A stretch of DNA of 39,052 nt. It comes from an uncultured Rickettsiales bacterium (GTDB lineage: Bacteria > Pseudomonadota > Alphaproteobacteria > RF32 > CAG-239). Each line of letters begins with the position of its first letter. The first letter of the stretch is position 1. Made by a program: the position numbers and the translations under genes. Below, in pieces: positions 14,998 to 21,562 of the stretch. A model generated the notes under the pieces. That model was not told the origin of the DNA. It saw only the letters and a program-made list of their open reading frames with translations, and searched no databases. Where the stretch lies: positions 1 to 39,052 of the forward strand of contig URXV01000013.1 of NCBI GenBank assembly GCA_900551865.1, read 5' to 3'.

Positions 14998-15282
14998 ATG
15001 ACAACTGTAACTCGTGCCGATATCGCAGAAACCATTTGTACGGAAATTGGTTTATCCCGCAAAGATGCCGGGGATATCTTGGATATGGTCATTGATGAGA
15101 TAAAAGGCGAGCTGATTGCCGGACGCGATGTCAAAATCTCGTCATTCGGCTCATTTTTGCTGAAACGTAAAAATGCCCGCATCGGCCGCAATCCGAAAAC
15201 CGGCGTAGAAGCGGAAATTACGCCGCGTACGGTTATATCTTTCCGCCCGTCGCAGAATTTGAAGATGGCTGTAAACAAATAA
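14998..15282 (+). CDS. ihfA: Integration host factor subunit alpha
   Basis: The 94-residue protein is an HU/IHF-family DNA-bending protein: helices at 5-40 and the beta-arm region RKNARIGRNPKTGVEAEI, with the DNA-intercalating Pro in RNPKTG. The order fabH-ihfA-merR marks it as the alpha subunit. It bends DNA at specific sites with IhfB in recombination, replication and transcription. The ribosome site is AGGAAAGGTGAAAA. It has its own promoter and is followed by an intrinsic terminator. Confidence 0.92.
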   Translation: MTTVTRADIAETICTEIGLSRKDAGDILDMVIDEIKGELIAGRDVKISSFGSFLLKRKNARIGRNPKTGVEAEITPRTVISFRPSQNLKMAVNK

Positions 15283-15399
15283 GATGCCGCATTGCTGATA
15301 AATTCGGCGTCGATTGAATGTAACCCGGTCGATAAAAGGCTGCATCGCCATAAAACGGGTTGCAGGGTCAAAAATTCGGTGCATTAAGATACTTAACCG

Positions 15400-15439
15400 G
15401 GACGGTTCAACTGAAATATCAATGTTGCCGTCCTTTTTT
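15400..15439 (+). terminator. Intrinsic terminator after ihfA
   Basis: GGACGG (15400-15405) pairs with CCGTCC (15428-15433), with an inner CAAC/GTTG stem, followed by TTTTTT (15434-15439). It lies 34 bases before the merR start, so it may also act as an attenuator for that gene. Confidence 0.7.
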
Positions 15440-15472
15440 AACGGGAACTTTTGTTAACGGAAGGGGAGAAAA

Positions 15473-15883
15473 ATGGGAATCAATAAGTCAAAATCGGCAT
15501 TTCGCAGCATTGCGGAAGTAACGGAAGATTTGGGTATCGCCCCGCATGTTCTCCGCTTTTGGGAAACTAAGTTCAACCAGATAAAACCGATGAAAACCAA
15601 AAGCTCCCGCCGTTATTACCGCCCTGACGATGTTGAGCTTCTGGCTCTTATAAAAGAACTCCTGTATGAACGGCGCTATACGATTGAAGGCGTGCAGAAA
15701 CTGTTTAAAAACCGCAGCCTGAAAGATATTCTCGGAACCGAAATTCAAAAAGACTTTTTTGAAGATGACGAGCCTGCCGCGGAGCAGTCTTTGGCAGCAG
15801 AGGCCGTACAGGAGGTTGTGCGCGCCGCCGCCGCCGAACTGTCTGAAATCAGCCGTGAACTAAAGCAATTGGCCGCAGAATAA
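15473..15883 (+). CDS. MerR-family transcriptional regulator
   Basis: The 136-residue protein has a MerR helix-turn-helix at about 10-45 (RSIAEVTEDLGIAPHVLRFW, then RRYYRPDDVELL) and a coiled C-terminal part rich in Ala and Glu. It lacks the cysteines of metal-sensing MerR proteins. A MerR gene directly after ihfA is conserved in Alphaproteobacteria; its targets are not known. The start follows GGAAGGGGAGAAAA. Confidence 0.88.
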   Translation: MGINKSKSAFRSIAEVTEDLGIAPHVLRFWETKFNQIKPMKTKSSRRYYRPDDVELLALIKELLYERRYTIEGVQKLFKNRSLKDILGTEIQKDFFEDDEPAAEQSLAAEAVQEVVRAAAAELSEISRELKQLAAE

Positions 15884-15989
15884 AATTGTAAAGTTTTTGC
15901 AGCCAAAATCCCGACGATAAAATATCTCCTTCAAAAACAGGGCGTAGGTTTTCATATTGAGAGGCAGATTATGCTAACATAATAATTTG

Positions 15990-16018
15990 TTGACAACTCC
16001 CTGAAAAAGTGATACGTT
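15990..16018 (+). promoter_or_regulatory. Sigma70-like promoter of the small membrane protein gene
   Basis: TTGACA (15990-15995), 17 bases, TACGTT (16013-16018); expected start near 16025, about 30 bases before the chosen ATG. Confidence 0.45.
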
Positions 16019-16056
16019 TTGTCTATAAAGAAAATAATTATGTAAACTATAAGATT

Positions 16057-16770
16057 ATGAAAACAATTAAAGAACTTGAAAAAGAGATAATGCAAGCCAG
16101 AATAAAAGCTATTCTGAAGCAGTATCAAAACGGCGAATTTGCCAGAGAAGCGGAAATTATGCATGCTCGTATGAGTGTTGCCGATTCTGAGAAAGAAATT
16201 CCTCTGCGGGAAAAGTTATATCGGATTTTCGGCATTTTCGGCCGGAAAGACGAGTATTACGGCAGTTTTCCTCAAATATTGCATGAAGAGCTGATAAAAG
16301 GCGATTATCTGAAACGGTTGGCTTGCCGTCTGTCCATATTTGCCGTATTTCTGCTGAGTATGGCGGAGATGTTTTTTAAGTTGGCAGAGAGGTCGCCGAA
16401 AAGTATCGCCTTTTTTGTAGCGTCAAGTGTAATATTTGGCGTAGGGATTGTTTTTTGGTGTCTGTCGGGAAAAACAGCGCGTTCATGGCTGAACCGTAAA
16501 ATCACGGGAGCTTTCCGGGTGCTGGCATGTTTCTTTTTTGTCTGGTCAGCGGCCGGGCTGGTTCTAAAGGTGTATACAGACGGGATTGCTGCCGTTTTAG
16601 GTGGGGAAGGTGCCGTTTCTGTGGCCTTTATGTTTCTGCTTATAATGATTACGGTACTGATATTATGGGTCGAAAAAGAAGCTGTAAGAATCCTCGTAGC
16701 GTCTGTGGACAACTACTACGACATCCGCATTGGCATTAAGCACAGTACCGGAGGATACCTTCTCATGTAG
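16057..16770 (+). CDS. Membrane protein of unknown function, four predicted membrane helices
   Basis: The 237-residue product begins with about 85 hydrophilic, largely helical residues (MKTIKELEKEIMQARIKAIL...), followed by four hydrophobic segments at about 92-110, 114-132, 151-170 and 185-207 and a short cytoplasmic tail. No motif is recognised. The ATG at 16057 is preferred over one at 16009 because the predicted transcription start lies near 16025; no clear ribosome site is seen. A strong terminator follows, so it is a single-gene unit. Confidence 0.6.
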   Translation: MKTIKELEKEIMQARIKAILKQYQNGEFAREAEIMHARMSVADSEKEIPLREKLYRIFGIFGRKDEYYGSFPQILHEELIKGDYLKRLACRLSIFAVFLLSMAEMFFKLAERSPKSIAFFVASSVIFGVGIVFWCLSGKTARSWLNRKITGAFRVLACFFFVWSAAGLVLKVYTDGIAAVLGGEGAVSVAFMFLLIMITVLILWVEKEAVRILVASVDNYYDIRIGIKHSTGGYLLM

Positions 16771-16784
16771 AAAAAATCTTAAAA

Positions 16785-16815
16785 AACGCTTTCCCTGTCT
16801 GGGGAAGCGTTTTTT
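16785..16815 (+). terminator. Intrinsic terminator after the small membrane protein gene
   Basis: CGCTTTCCC (16787-16795) pairs with GGGGAAGCG (16801-16809), nine pairs with one G-U, followed by TTTTTT. Confidence 0.85.
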
Positions 16816-16918
16816 GCATGGTTTTCCGCTGTTTGCAGGACATCTTTCGGTGTGTTTGCTTTGCCCGGCAGATTATACGAAAACGTTCGGCCTGCCGTGT
16901 ATTAATCCGTAAAAACAC

Positions 16919-16947
16919 TTTACAAACCGGAGCGGAAAAATTATCCT
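16919..16947 (+). promoter_or_regulatory. Sigma70-like promoter of the glycosyltransferase-like pair
   Basis: TTTACA (16919-16924), 17 bases, TATCCT (16942-16947). The start would fall near 16954, which argues that translation begins at the downstream ATG at 16998 and not at 16956. Confidence 0.5.
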
Positions 16948-16997
16948 GACCGCGTATGGTTGCTCCAAAACCGGGTGAAACAGCAAAGGCGCCGCAG

Positions 16998-18428
16998 ATG
17001 CAGACAAAACCGTTTGAAAAAATATTGATACCGCTATATCTGTTGGCTTGGCTGGCGCTTACGGTCAGCCTGGGACTTAGCCACGAACCGTTTGCCGATG
17101 AGGCACAGTCGTTTTTAATTGCGCGCGATACAGGAATAGTCGAGTTGTTGTCAATAACTGCGCGGACAGAGGGAACGCCTGTTTTATGGCACCTTTGGCT
17201 GAAATTGCTGCTGTTTGCCGGGCTTCCGTATTCCCTGCTTTTTCTGGCTTCGGCATTGCCCGTTTTTGCCGCTGTCGTTTTATTTGTCTGCAAAGCGCCG
17301 TTTTCTGCGGCGGTTCGTTACTTGTTTCCTCTGACGTACTATGTTTTTTATCAATATAATATTGTTGCCCGCAGTTACAGCCTGCTGTTTTTGGGGATTG
17401 TCGCCGCGGCACTGGCCTGGAAAAAGCGGCGGTTTAATCTCTGGCAGTGCCTGCTGGCCTTAATTTTTCTCGGCTCTGTGTCTGCTCATGCGTTGGTTTT
17501 GTCTTGCTCTCTGGCGGTGTTGTGGCTGTGGGAGGAATGTGCGGGACGCCGTGCCGTATCCGATGATGCGTTTCAGTCTGCCGGTTGCCGTTTTCGGGCA
17601 GAGTTCGCCGTTTTTGCCGTTTTTGCCGTTTTCAGCGTCTGGATGCTGTGGCCGGAACCATCAAACCAATATGTCCATAATTTTGCCGCCCAGCCGTTGT
17701 TTATCGTACGCAACGTTTTCCGTCTGCTGACGACGGGAGTAATCGTTTCGGCAGCGCCGCGTCCGGAAAATCTCGTTGTTTTGTACATAGGCATTATGTA
17801 TTTTCTCGCAGCCTGCATCTGTCTGGCTCTGCATTTCCGGCGTTATTTTTGGGTAGTGCTGTTTCCCTGTATATCGTTTATGTGTATCGTTCCGTTTAAG
17901 CCTTGGCATGCCGGCATACTTATTTTTGCAGTTTTATTCATCTTCTGGCAGAATGCCGGGTCCCAAAAATATTCCCGCTGCATAAAAGCCGGCATTGCCG
18001 TATTTTTTGCCGTCCAGCTGGTTTGGAGCGCTGCCGCGTTCATCCGCGACCGTAACGGGGCTTATTCTGCCGCTCCTGCCGTATATGCTTTTATGCAGGA
18101 GCAAAACATTGCCCCGCAGGATATGGTTTTGCTGGCGTTTAACACCGTCTCCCTGCATCCGTATTACAATCATGCAGGCTATGGGGCTTGGAACTGGCGG
18201 AAAGACGGCTACTCCCGCAGGATAACGGAAAACGGACTGTTGCGCCGCCGCGCTTTTGTCGTTAATGGCGAATTTTATGCGGCTTATCGGGAAAAGCTGG
18301 AAAAAATCCGGCAACAGGGCGGTTTTCGCCTGAAAGTTTTTCCCTCACAGCACTTTTTTGCCCTTTTGGATATGTCTAAGGATGAAACCTTTTATGTATA
18401 TTACCGGAGGAAGAATGGCAGGGAGTGA
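16998..18428 (+). CDS. Multi-pass membrane protein, probable GT-C-type glycosyltransferase
   Basis: The 476-residue protein has about ten membrane segments. The first extracytoplasmic loop reads HEPFADEAQSFLIARDTG, the acidic D-E pair in the position typical of GT-C (PMT/ArnT-like) transferases that use lipid-linked sugars, followed by EGTPVLWHLWLKL. The C-terminal 120 residues form a soluble domain. AAAGG eight bases before the ATG at 16998 and the promoter position support this start; 16956 is an alternative. Three 9-base copies of TTTGCCGTT near 17610-17635 give the stutter FAVFAVFAVF. It overlaps the next membrane protein gene by 14 bases. Acceptor and sugar are unknown. Confidence 0.68.
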   Translation: MQTKPFEKILIPLYLLAWLALTVSLGLSHEPFADEAQSFLIARDTGIVELLSITARTEGTPVLWHLWLKLLLFAGLPYSLLFLASALPVFAAVVLFVCKAPFSAAVRYLFPLTYYVFYQYNIVARSYSLLFLGIVAAALAWKKRRFNLWQCLLALIFLGSVSAHALVLSCSLAVLWLWEECAGRRAVSDDAFQSAGCRFRAEFAVFAVFAVFSVWMLWPEPSNQYVHNFAAQPLFIVRNVFRLLTTGVIVSAAPRPENLVVLYIGIMYFLAACICLALHFRRYFWVVLFPCISFMCIVPFKPWHAGILIFAVLFIFWQNAGSQKYSRCIKAGIAVFFAVQLVWSAAAFIRDRNGAYSAAPAVYAFMQEQNIAPQDMVLLAFNTVSLHPYYNHAGYGAWNWRKDGYSRRITENGLLRRRAFVVNGEFYAAYREKLEKIRQQGGFRLKVFPSQHFFALLDMSKDETFYVYYRRKNGRE

Positions 18429-20115
18429 AAACATTATGGCGCCCGGAAAGGCATTCGGCGGCGTAAAGCTGTTTTGGCTTGTTTTCGCCGCATTGAATCT
18501 GGTGTTTTTGTATTATCAGGCAACATTCTTTATCGGCAACCACGATTGGGACTGGGTTAAAGGTACAACGCAGGTCTTGCGCTGGGATACCGGGCTGTTT
18601 GAGGGGCGCTACGGCAAGTTTATTCTTAATGCGGCATTGTTTGGCGGCCAGGTATTTCCGTTGCTTAACACCTGGTTGGCGTTTGCCCTGCTTGCGGCCG
18701 GTACGGCGCTGCTTCCTGCATACTGGCGCCTTGCCGTTCCGTCTGCCCGGCTGGCGGCGGCATTGCTTCCGGCGCTGGCTCCGTTTATACTCGGCTGGCT
18801 GTATTTCCCGATAAACATTCTCGGCAATTTTGCGGCGGTACCGCTTGTCGTCGGCGGGCTTATGCTGGCGGAAAGGCCGGGATATGCCGCCGGAACCGCC
18901 GCCGTTGTCTGCTTTTTGCTGGCGCTCGGCGTTTATCCCAGTGCGATGGAAATGATGTTTGTCTGTCTGGCTTTCCGTGGTATTTTACGGCTTTCGGGGC
19001 AGAAAAGGGAGCTTTTGCCGCCGCAGCCCGCCCCCGGCTCATCACCGCGCCAATCCGTTTTCTGCTCATCGTCGCGTCAGTCCGCCTCCGATTTGCCGCA
19101 TCACTCCGCCCCTGGCCCGTTGCCGTGCCTGTTTCCCCTCGTTTTGCCGCTGGCAGTCGTCATTTTTTCTCTGATTTTGTTCAAAATGCTGTTGGCACTG
19201 TTGGCAGCTGTCGGAATTCTGTATACCGGACACTACAACGTACAGACGGCGGCTTGGCCGGAACTCTTTTCCCGCCTGCTGCCGACGGTGGAACTTGTAT
19301 TAAGCCAGTTGTGGGCGACGCTGCCGTTCTTTCCCCCTGCCTTGAAAATATGCGGGCTTCTGCTCATTATAACAGCTGCCGGCGTTTCCATTGCCCGAAG
19401 CGGCGCCCGTTACCCGGCCGATAAAGCCTGTTCTCCGGTTGCCGGCACCCGCCGTCCGGCAGCAGCCTTATGGCAAATTGCATTATGGCTTGCTGTCCTT
19501 GCCGCTACGGTACTGAGCGCATTCCTTGCCGCCATGCCGGAAGAAGTCGCCCGGATGCCGCGGGTCAATTTCTACGGGCTGAATTTCCTTTATGCCGGTT
19601 CTGCCGCCGTTTTGCTTTCGGGTTCCCGCTGGCAACGCAATGTCGGGCTGGTTCTGGCCGGACTGTTTCTGCTGTTGTCGGTAAGGCAGGATTTCTATGC
19701 GCAAAAAGTATGGCAGTTCGGCAAAACCGCTGAGGAAAGGCTGGTTGAGCGCGTATCAGCCAAAATTGAATCTGTCCGCCTGCATACGTCGCCTTTAACG
19801 CCGGTTCTGGCCGGAGAACTGTCGCTGCGCCCGCGTTACTATGCTGAGTCCTATGCCTATCCGGCGCCGTATATCCTTAATGCGCCGTTTGTCGTCCGCC
19901 ATATTCCGTCCGGAATGTTCAACTTTTATGCCGTGTCGCCGCTGTTCTACGGCGGTTCGCAGATTTTTTCCCTGTCGCCGGAATTGCGCCGCTTTCTTGA
20001 AAATGCCGCGTCGGCTTGGCCGGCGGAAAGCTCTCTCTTTGTTGATGCCGATTATGCCGTTATTTTGCTGACTCCGGCAGGTGCCGCCGCCATAAAGGCG
20101 CAGATGCCAAAATAA
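18415..20115 (+). CDS. Multi-pass membrane protein, possible GtrII-like glucosyltransferase
   Basis: The 566-residue protein has about eleven to twelve membrane segments. The first loop, GNHDWDWVKGTTQVLRWDTG then EGRYGKFI, resembles the N-terminal acidic loop of the GtrII-type membrane glucosyltransferases that decorate O-antigen; this assignment is tentative. The start at 18415 follows GGAGGAAG and overlaps the previous gene by 14 bases, so the two proteins are made together. A loop around residues 200-240 is a Ser/Pro/Gln-rich low-complexity insert built from a 27-base tandem repeat (19037-19090). Likely role: surface polysaccharide modification with the upstream protein. Confidence 0.62.
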   Translation: MAGSENIMAPGKAFGGVKLFWLVFAALNLVFLYYQATFFIGNHDWDWVKGTTQVLRWDTGLFEGRYGKFILNAALFGGQVFPLLNTWLAFALLAAGTALLPAYWRLAVPSARLAAALLPALAPFILGWLYFPINILGNFAAVPLVVGGLMLAERPGYAAGTAAVVCFLLALGVYPSAMEMMFVCLAFRGILRLSGQKRELLPPQPAPGSSPRQSVFCSSSRQSASDLPHHSAPGPLPCLFPLVLPLAVVIFSLILFKMLLALLAAVGILYTGHYNVQTAAWPELFSRLLPTVELVLSQLWATLPFFPPALKICGLLLIITAAGVSIARSGARYPADKACSPVAGTRRPAAALWQIALWLAVLAATVLSAFLAAMPEEVARMPRVNFYGLNFLYAGSAAVLLSGSRWQRNVGLVLAGLFLLLSVRQDFYAQKVWQFGKTAEERLVERVSAKIESVRLHTSPLTPVLAGELSLRPRYYAESYAYPAPYILNAPFVVRHIPSGMFNFYAVSPLFYGGSQIFSLSPELRRFLENAASAWPAESSLFVDADYAVILLTPAGAAAIKAQMPK

Positions 20116-20118
20116 ATA

Positions 20119-20146
20119 TTGACAAAAAAATGATGGATGTTAATAT
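20119..20146 (+). promoter_or_regulatory. Sigma70-like promoter of the repeat-containing unknown gene
   Basis: TTGACA (20119-20124), 16 bases, TAATAT (20141-20146). A consensus TATAAT also occurs at 20160-20165 but without a matching -35 box. Confidence 0.5.
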
Positions 20147-20193
20147 GATTGACGTAAAGTATAATTTTATGTCAAATTTAAAATATTATTATT

Positions 20194-21369
20194 ATGAAAA
20201 AAACGTTTTTATTAAAATTATTAGCATGTTGTAAAGAAAGCTTTTGGGGGTTACCTGAAAAGAGGCATGTTTCTGGACAACCGAATATAAATGCCGCAGT
20301 TGAAGATGCCGTTACGAATTGCACTAAAGAAAGCTTTTTGGGGTTACCTGTAAAGATGTATGTTTCCGGACAACCGGATATAAATGCCGCAGTTGAAGAT
20401 GCCATTACGAATATGGTAGAATATGCTGATGCACAAAAAGTCGCTCTTAGTGATAAAGGAAAAATGTGCGATTCGAGATTTGAAGACTATTGGCGCAAGA
20501 GACAATTTGCAGTGATTGAACTTTCCGATGTGGTCCTAAAATTTGAAGACTGGTACAAAGTTTTTGAATATTTGGGGTTAGAAGAGATTTTGCTGGCAAA
20601 ATCCACTTTAAGAAACTCAGGTTCAGAAAGAATATCTGCTGTATCAGGCGAAAACATTGCCGGAAATCAAAAGCAGACCTCAAAACGGTTGCATTTTACA
20701 GGGAGTTTCGTTGTTCTGAATATATGCGGGTTTGACGAAGAGCAAACCAGATGTGCCGAGTTTGAATGCGGAGATTTTTATATTTTCGCTAAGATGGGTG
20801 GCTATTGTATTATAATTGCTCGCAAGGATACTGTTGGCAAAAAGGATAGGAAACCAGTGGATAGTGATTCATTCAATCCTGAGCCTCCGTTAGGGGGTGT
20901 TGATTACTATAGTTTTGGATTTGGTTTGAGGTGTCGTGAGAGAGAAGATGATCCTTACAGTGTAGAGAGTTATCGCCCGCTTTCTGACCTTGCTAACGAA
21001 CTAAAAGAGAATTCGGTCTGGTTTTTTACGCCTGATGGTGAATATACTACTTATTATTGTGAGAAGTATTCGAATGGTTATTTTAATAAAAATTATGACG
21101 ATAAGTTCATAAATGCGGGGGTTATGTATCCGGATGGAAAGATGCTGTATAATATTCAATTCCATTGTGGGGCAGTCTTCCATATATCTAGCAGCGATTT
21201 TTCCGAAACAGAATTTTGGAATTTGGTTAAAGAACAAAAAGCGCTTTGGCGTAAAAAAGTCAAATTGATTTATAGAGAACCTATAAGAGATAGCAGAGCT
21301 GAAGCTCGCTTGTATATCAAATTCATCACTGTAAAAGTTCTGCTGCCGGAGAGCTTGCTGTCCTGCTAA
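20194..21369 (+). CDS. Unknown protein with an N-terminal 31-residue tandem repeat
   Basis: The 391-residue product is not recognised. Residues about 14-75 are two copies of a 31-residue unit, KESFWGLPEKRHVSGQPN... and KESFLGLPVKMYVSGQPD..., both ending INAAVEDA-TN. The rest is soluble, aromatic-rich and alpha/beta in character, with several cysteines and a PDGEYTTYY/PDGKMLYN pair of similar turns. The very N-terminus (FLLKLLACC) is short and hydrophobic, resembling but not matching a lipoprotein signal. No clear ribosome site precedes the ATG. It is more AT-rich than its neighbours and has its own promoter and terminator, which suggests an acquired single-gene unit. Confidence 0.65.
   Translation: MKKTFLLKLLACCKESFWGLPEKRHVSGQPNINAAVEDAVTNCTKESFLGLPVKMYVSGQPDINAAVEDAITNMVEYADAQKVALSDKGKMCDSRFEDYWRKRQFAVIELSDVVLKFEDWYKVFEYLGLEEILLAKSTLRNSGSERISAVSGENIAGNQKQTSKRLHFTGSFVVLNICGFDEEQTRCAEFECGDFYIFAKMGGYCIIIARKDTVGKKDRKPVDSDSFNPEPPLGGVDYYSFGFGLRCREREDDPYSVESYRPLSDLANELKENSVWFFTPDGEYTTYYCEKYSNGYFNKNYDDKFINAGVMYPDGKMLYNIQFHCGAVFHISSSDFSETEFWNLVKEQKALWRKKVKLIYREPIRDSRAEARLYIKFITVKVLLPESLLSC
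20233..20418 (+). repeat. 93-base tandem direct repeat, two copies
   Basis: Copy 1 at 20233-20325 and copy 2 at 20326-20418, in frame (31 codons). The copies share long identical runs, including ATAAATGCCGCAGTTGAAGA, and differ at scattered positions, many of them changing the amino acid in the first half. Confidence 0.85.
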
Positions 21370-21394
21370 AATTCTGCAAAACGTTCTTTCTTAA

Positions 21395-21422
21395 AAGCGT
21401 CGGCCTTGTCCGACGCTTTTTT
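21395..21422 (+). terminator. Intrinsic terminator after the repeat-containing gene
   Basis: AAGCGTCGG (21395-21403) pairs perfectly with CCGACGCTT (21410-21418), six-base loop, then a T-tract to 21421. Confidence 0.88.
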
Positions 21423-21437
21423 GTGTTGCATTTTTTC

Positions 21438-21497
21438 CGCCGCCATAACGTTTTCTCCGCCCGGCTGTTTCCCCATCTTTCGCCGCCATAACGTTTT
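21438..21497 (+). repeat. 17-base direct repeat upstream of clpB
   Basis: CGCCGCCATAACGTTTT occurs at 21438-21454 and again at 21481-21497, 43 bases apart, both upstream of the proposed clpB promoter. An exact 17-base repeat in a non-coding spacer could be a regulator site or a remnant of local duplication. Confidence 0.6.
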
Positions 21498-21511
21498 TTT
21501 CTTCCGTCCAC

Positions 21512-21540
21512 TTGATTTTTCCCTGTTCTCCGCACTACAT
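21512..21540 (+). promoter_or_regulatory. Possible clpB promoter
   Basis: TTGATT (21512-21517), 17 bases, CTACAT (21535-21540). The -35 is part of CTTGAT, close to the CTTGA of heat-shock (RpoH) promoters, but the downstream box does not fit an RpoH consensus well. Confidence 0.3.
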
Positions 21541-21562
21541 AACACAATAAAGGAGAAATAGA

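Noticed and set aside
15283..15399. A tRNA gene between ihfA and merR
   Set aside because: The stretch has a GGGTTGCAGGGTC segment that recalls a T arm, but no acceptor stem or cloverleaf can be folded.
16956..16997. Upstream start of the glycosyltransferase-like gene at 16956
   Set aside because: The predicted transcription start is near 16954, which would leave no leader; the ATG at 16998 has AAAGG at good distance.
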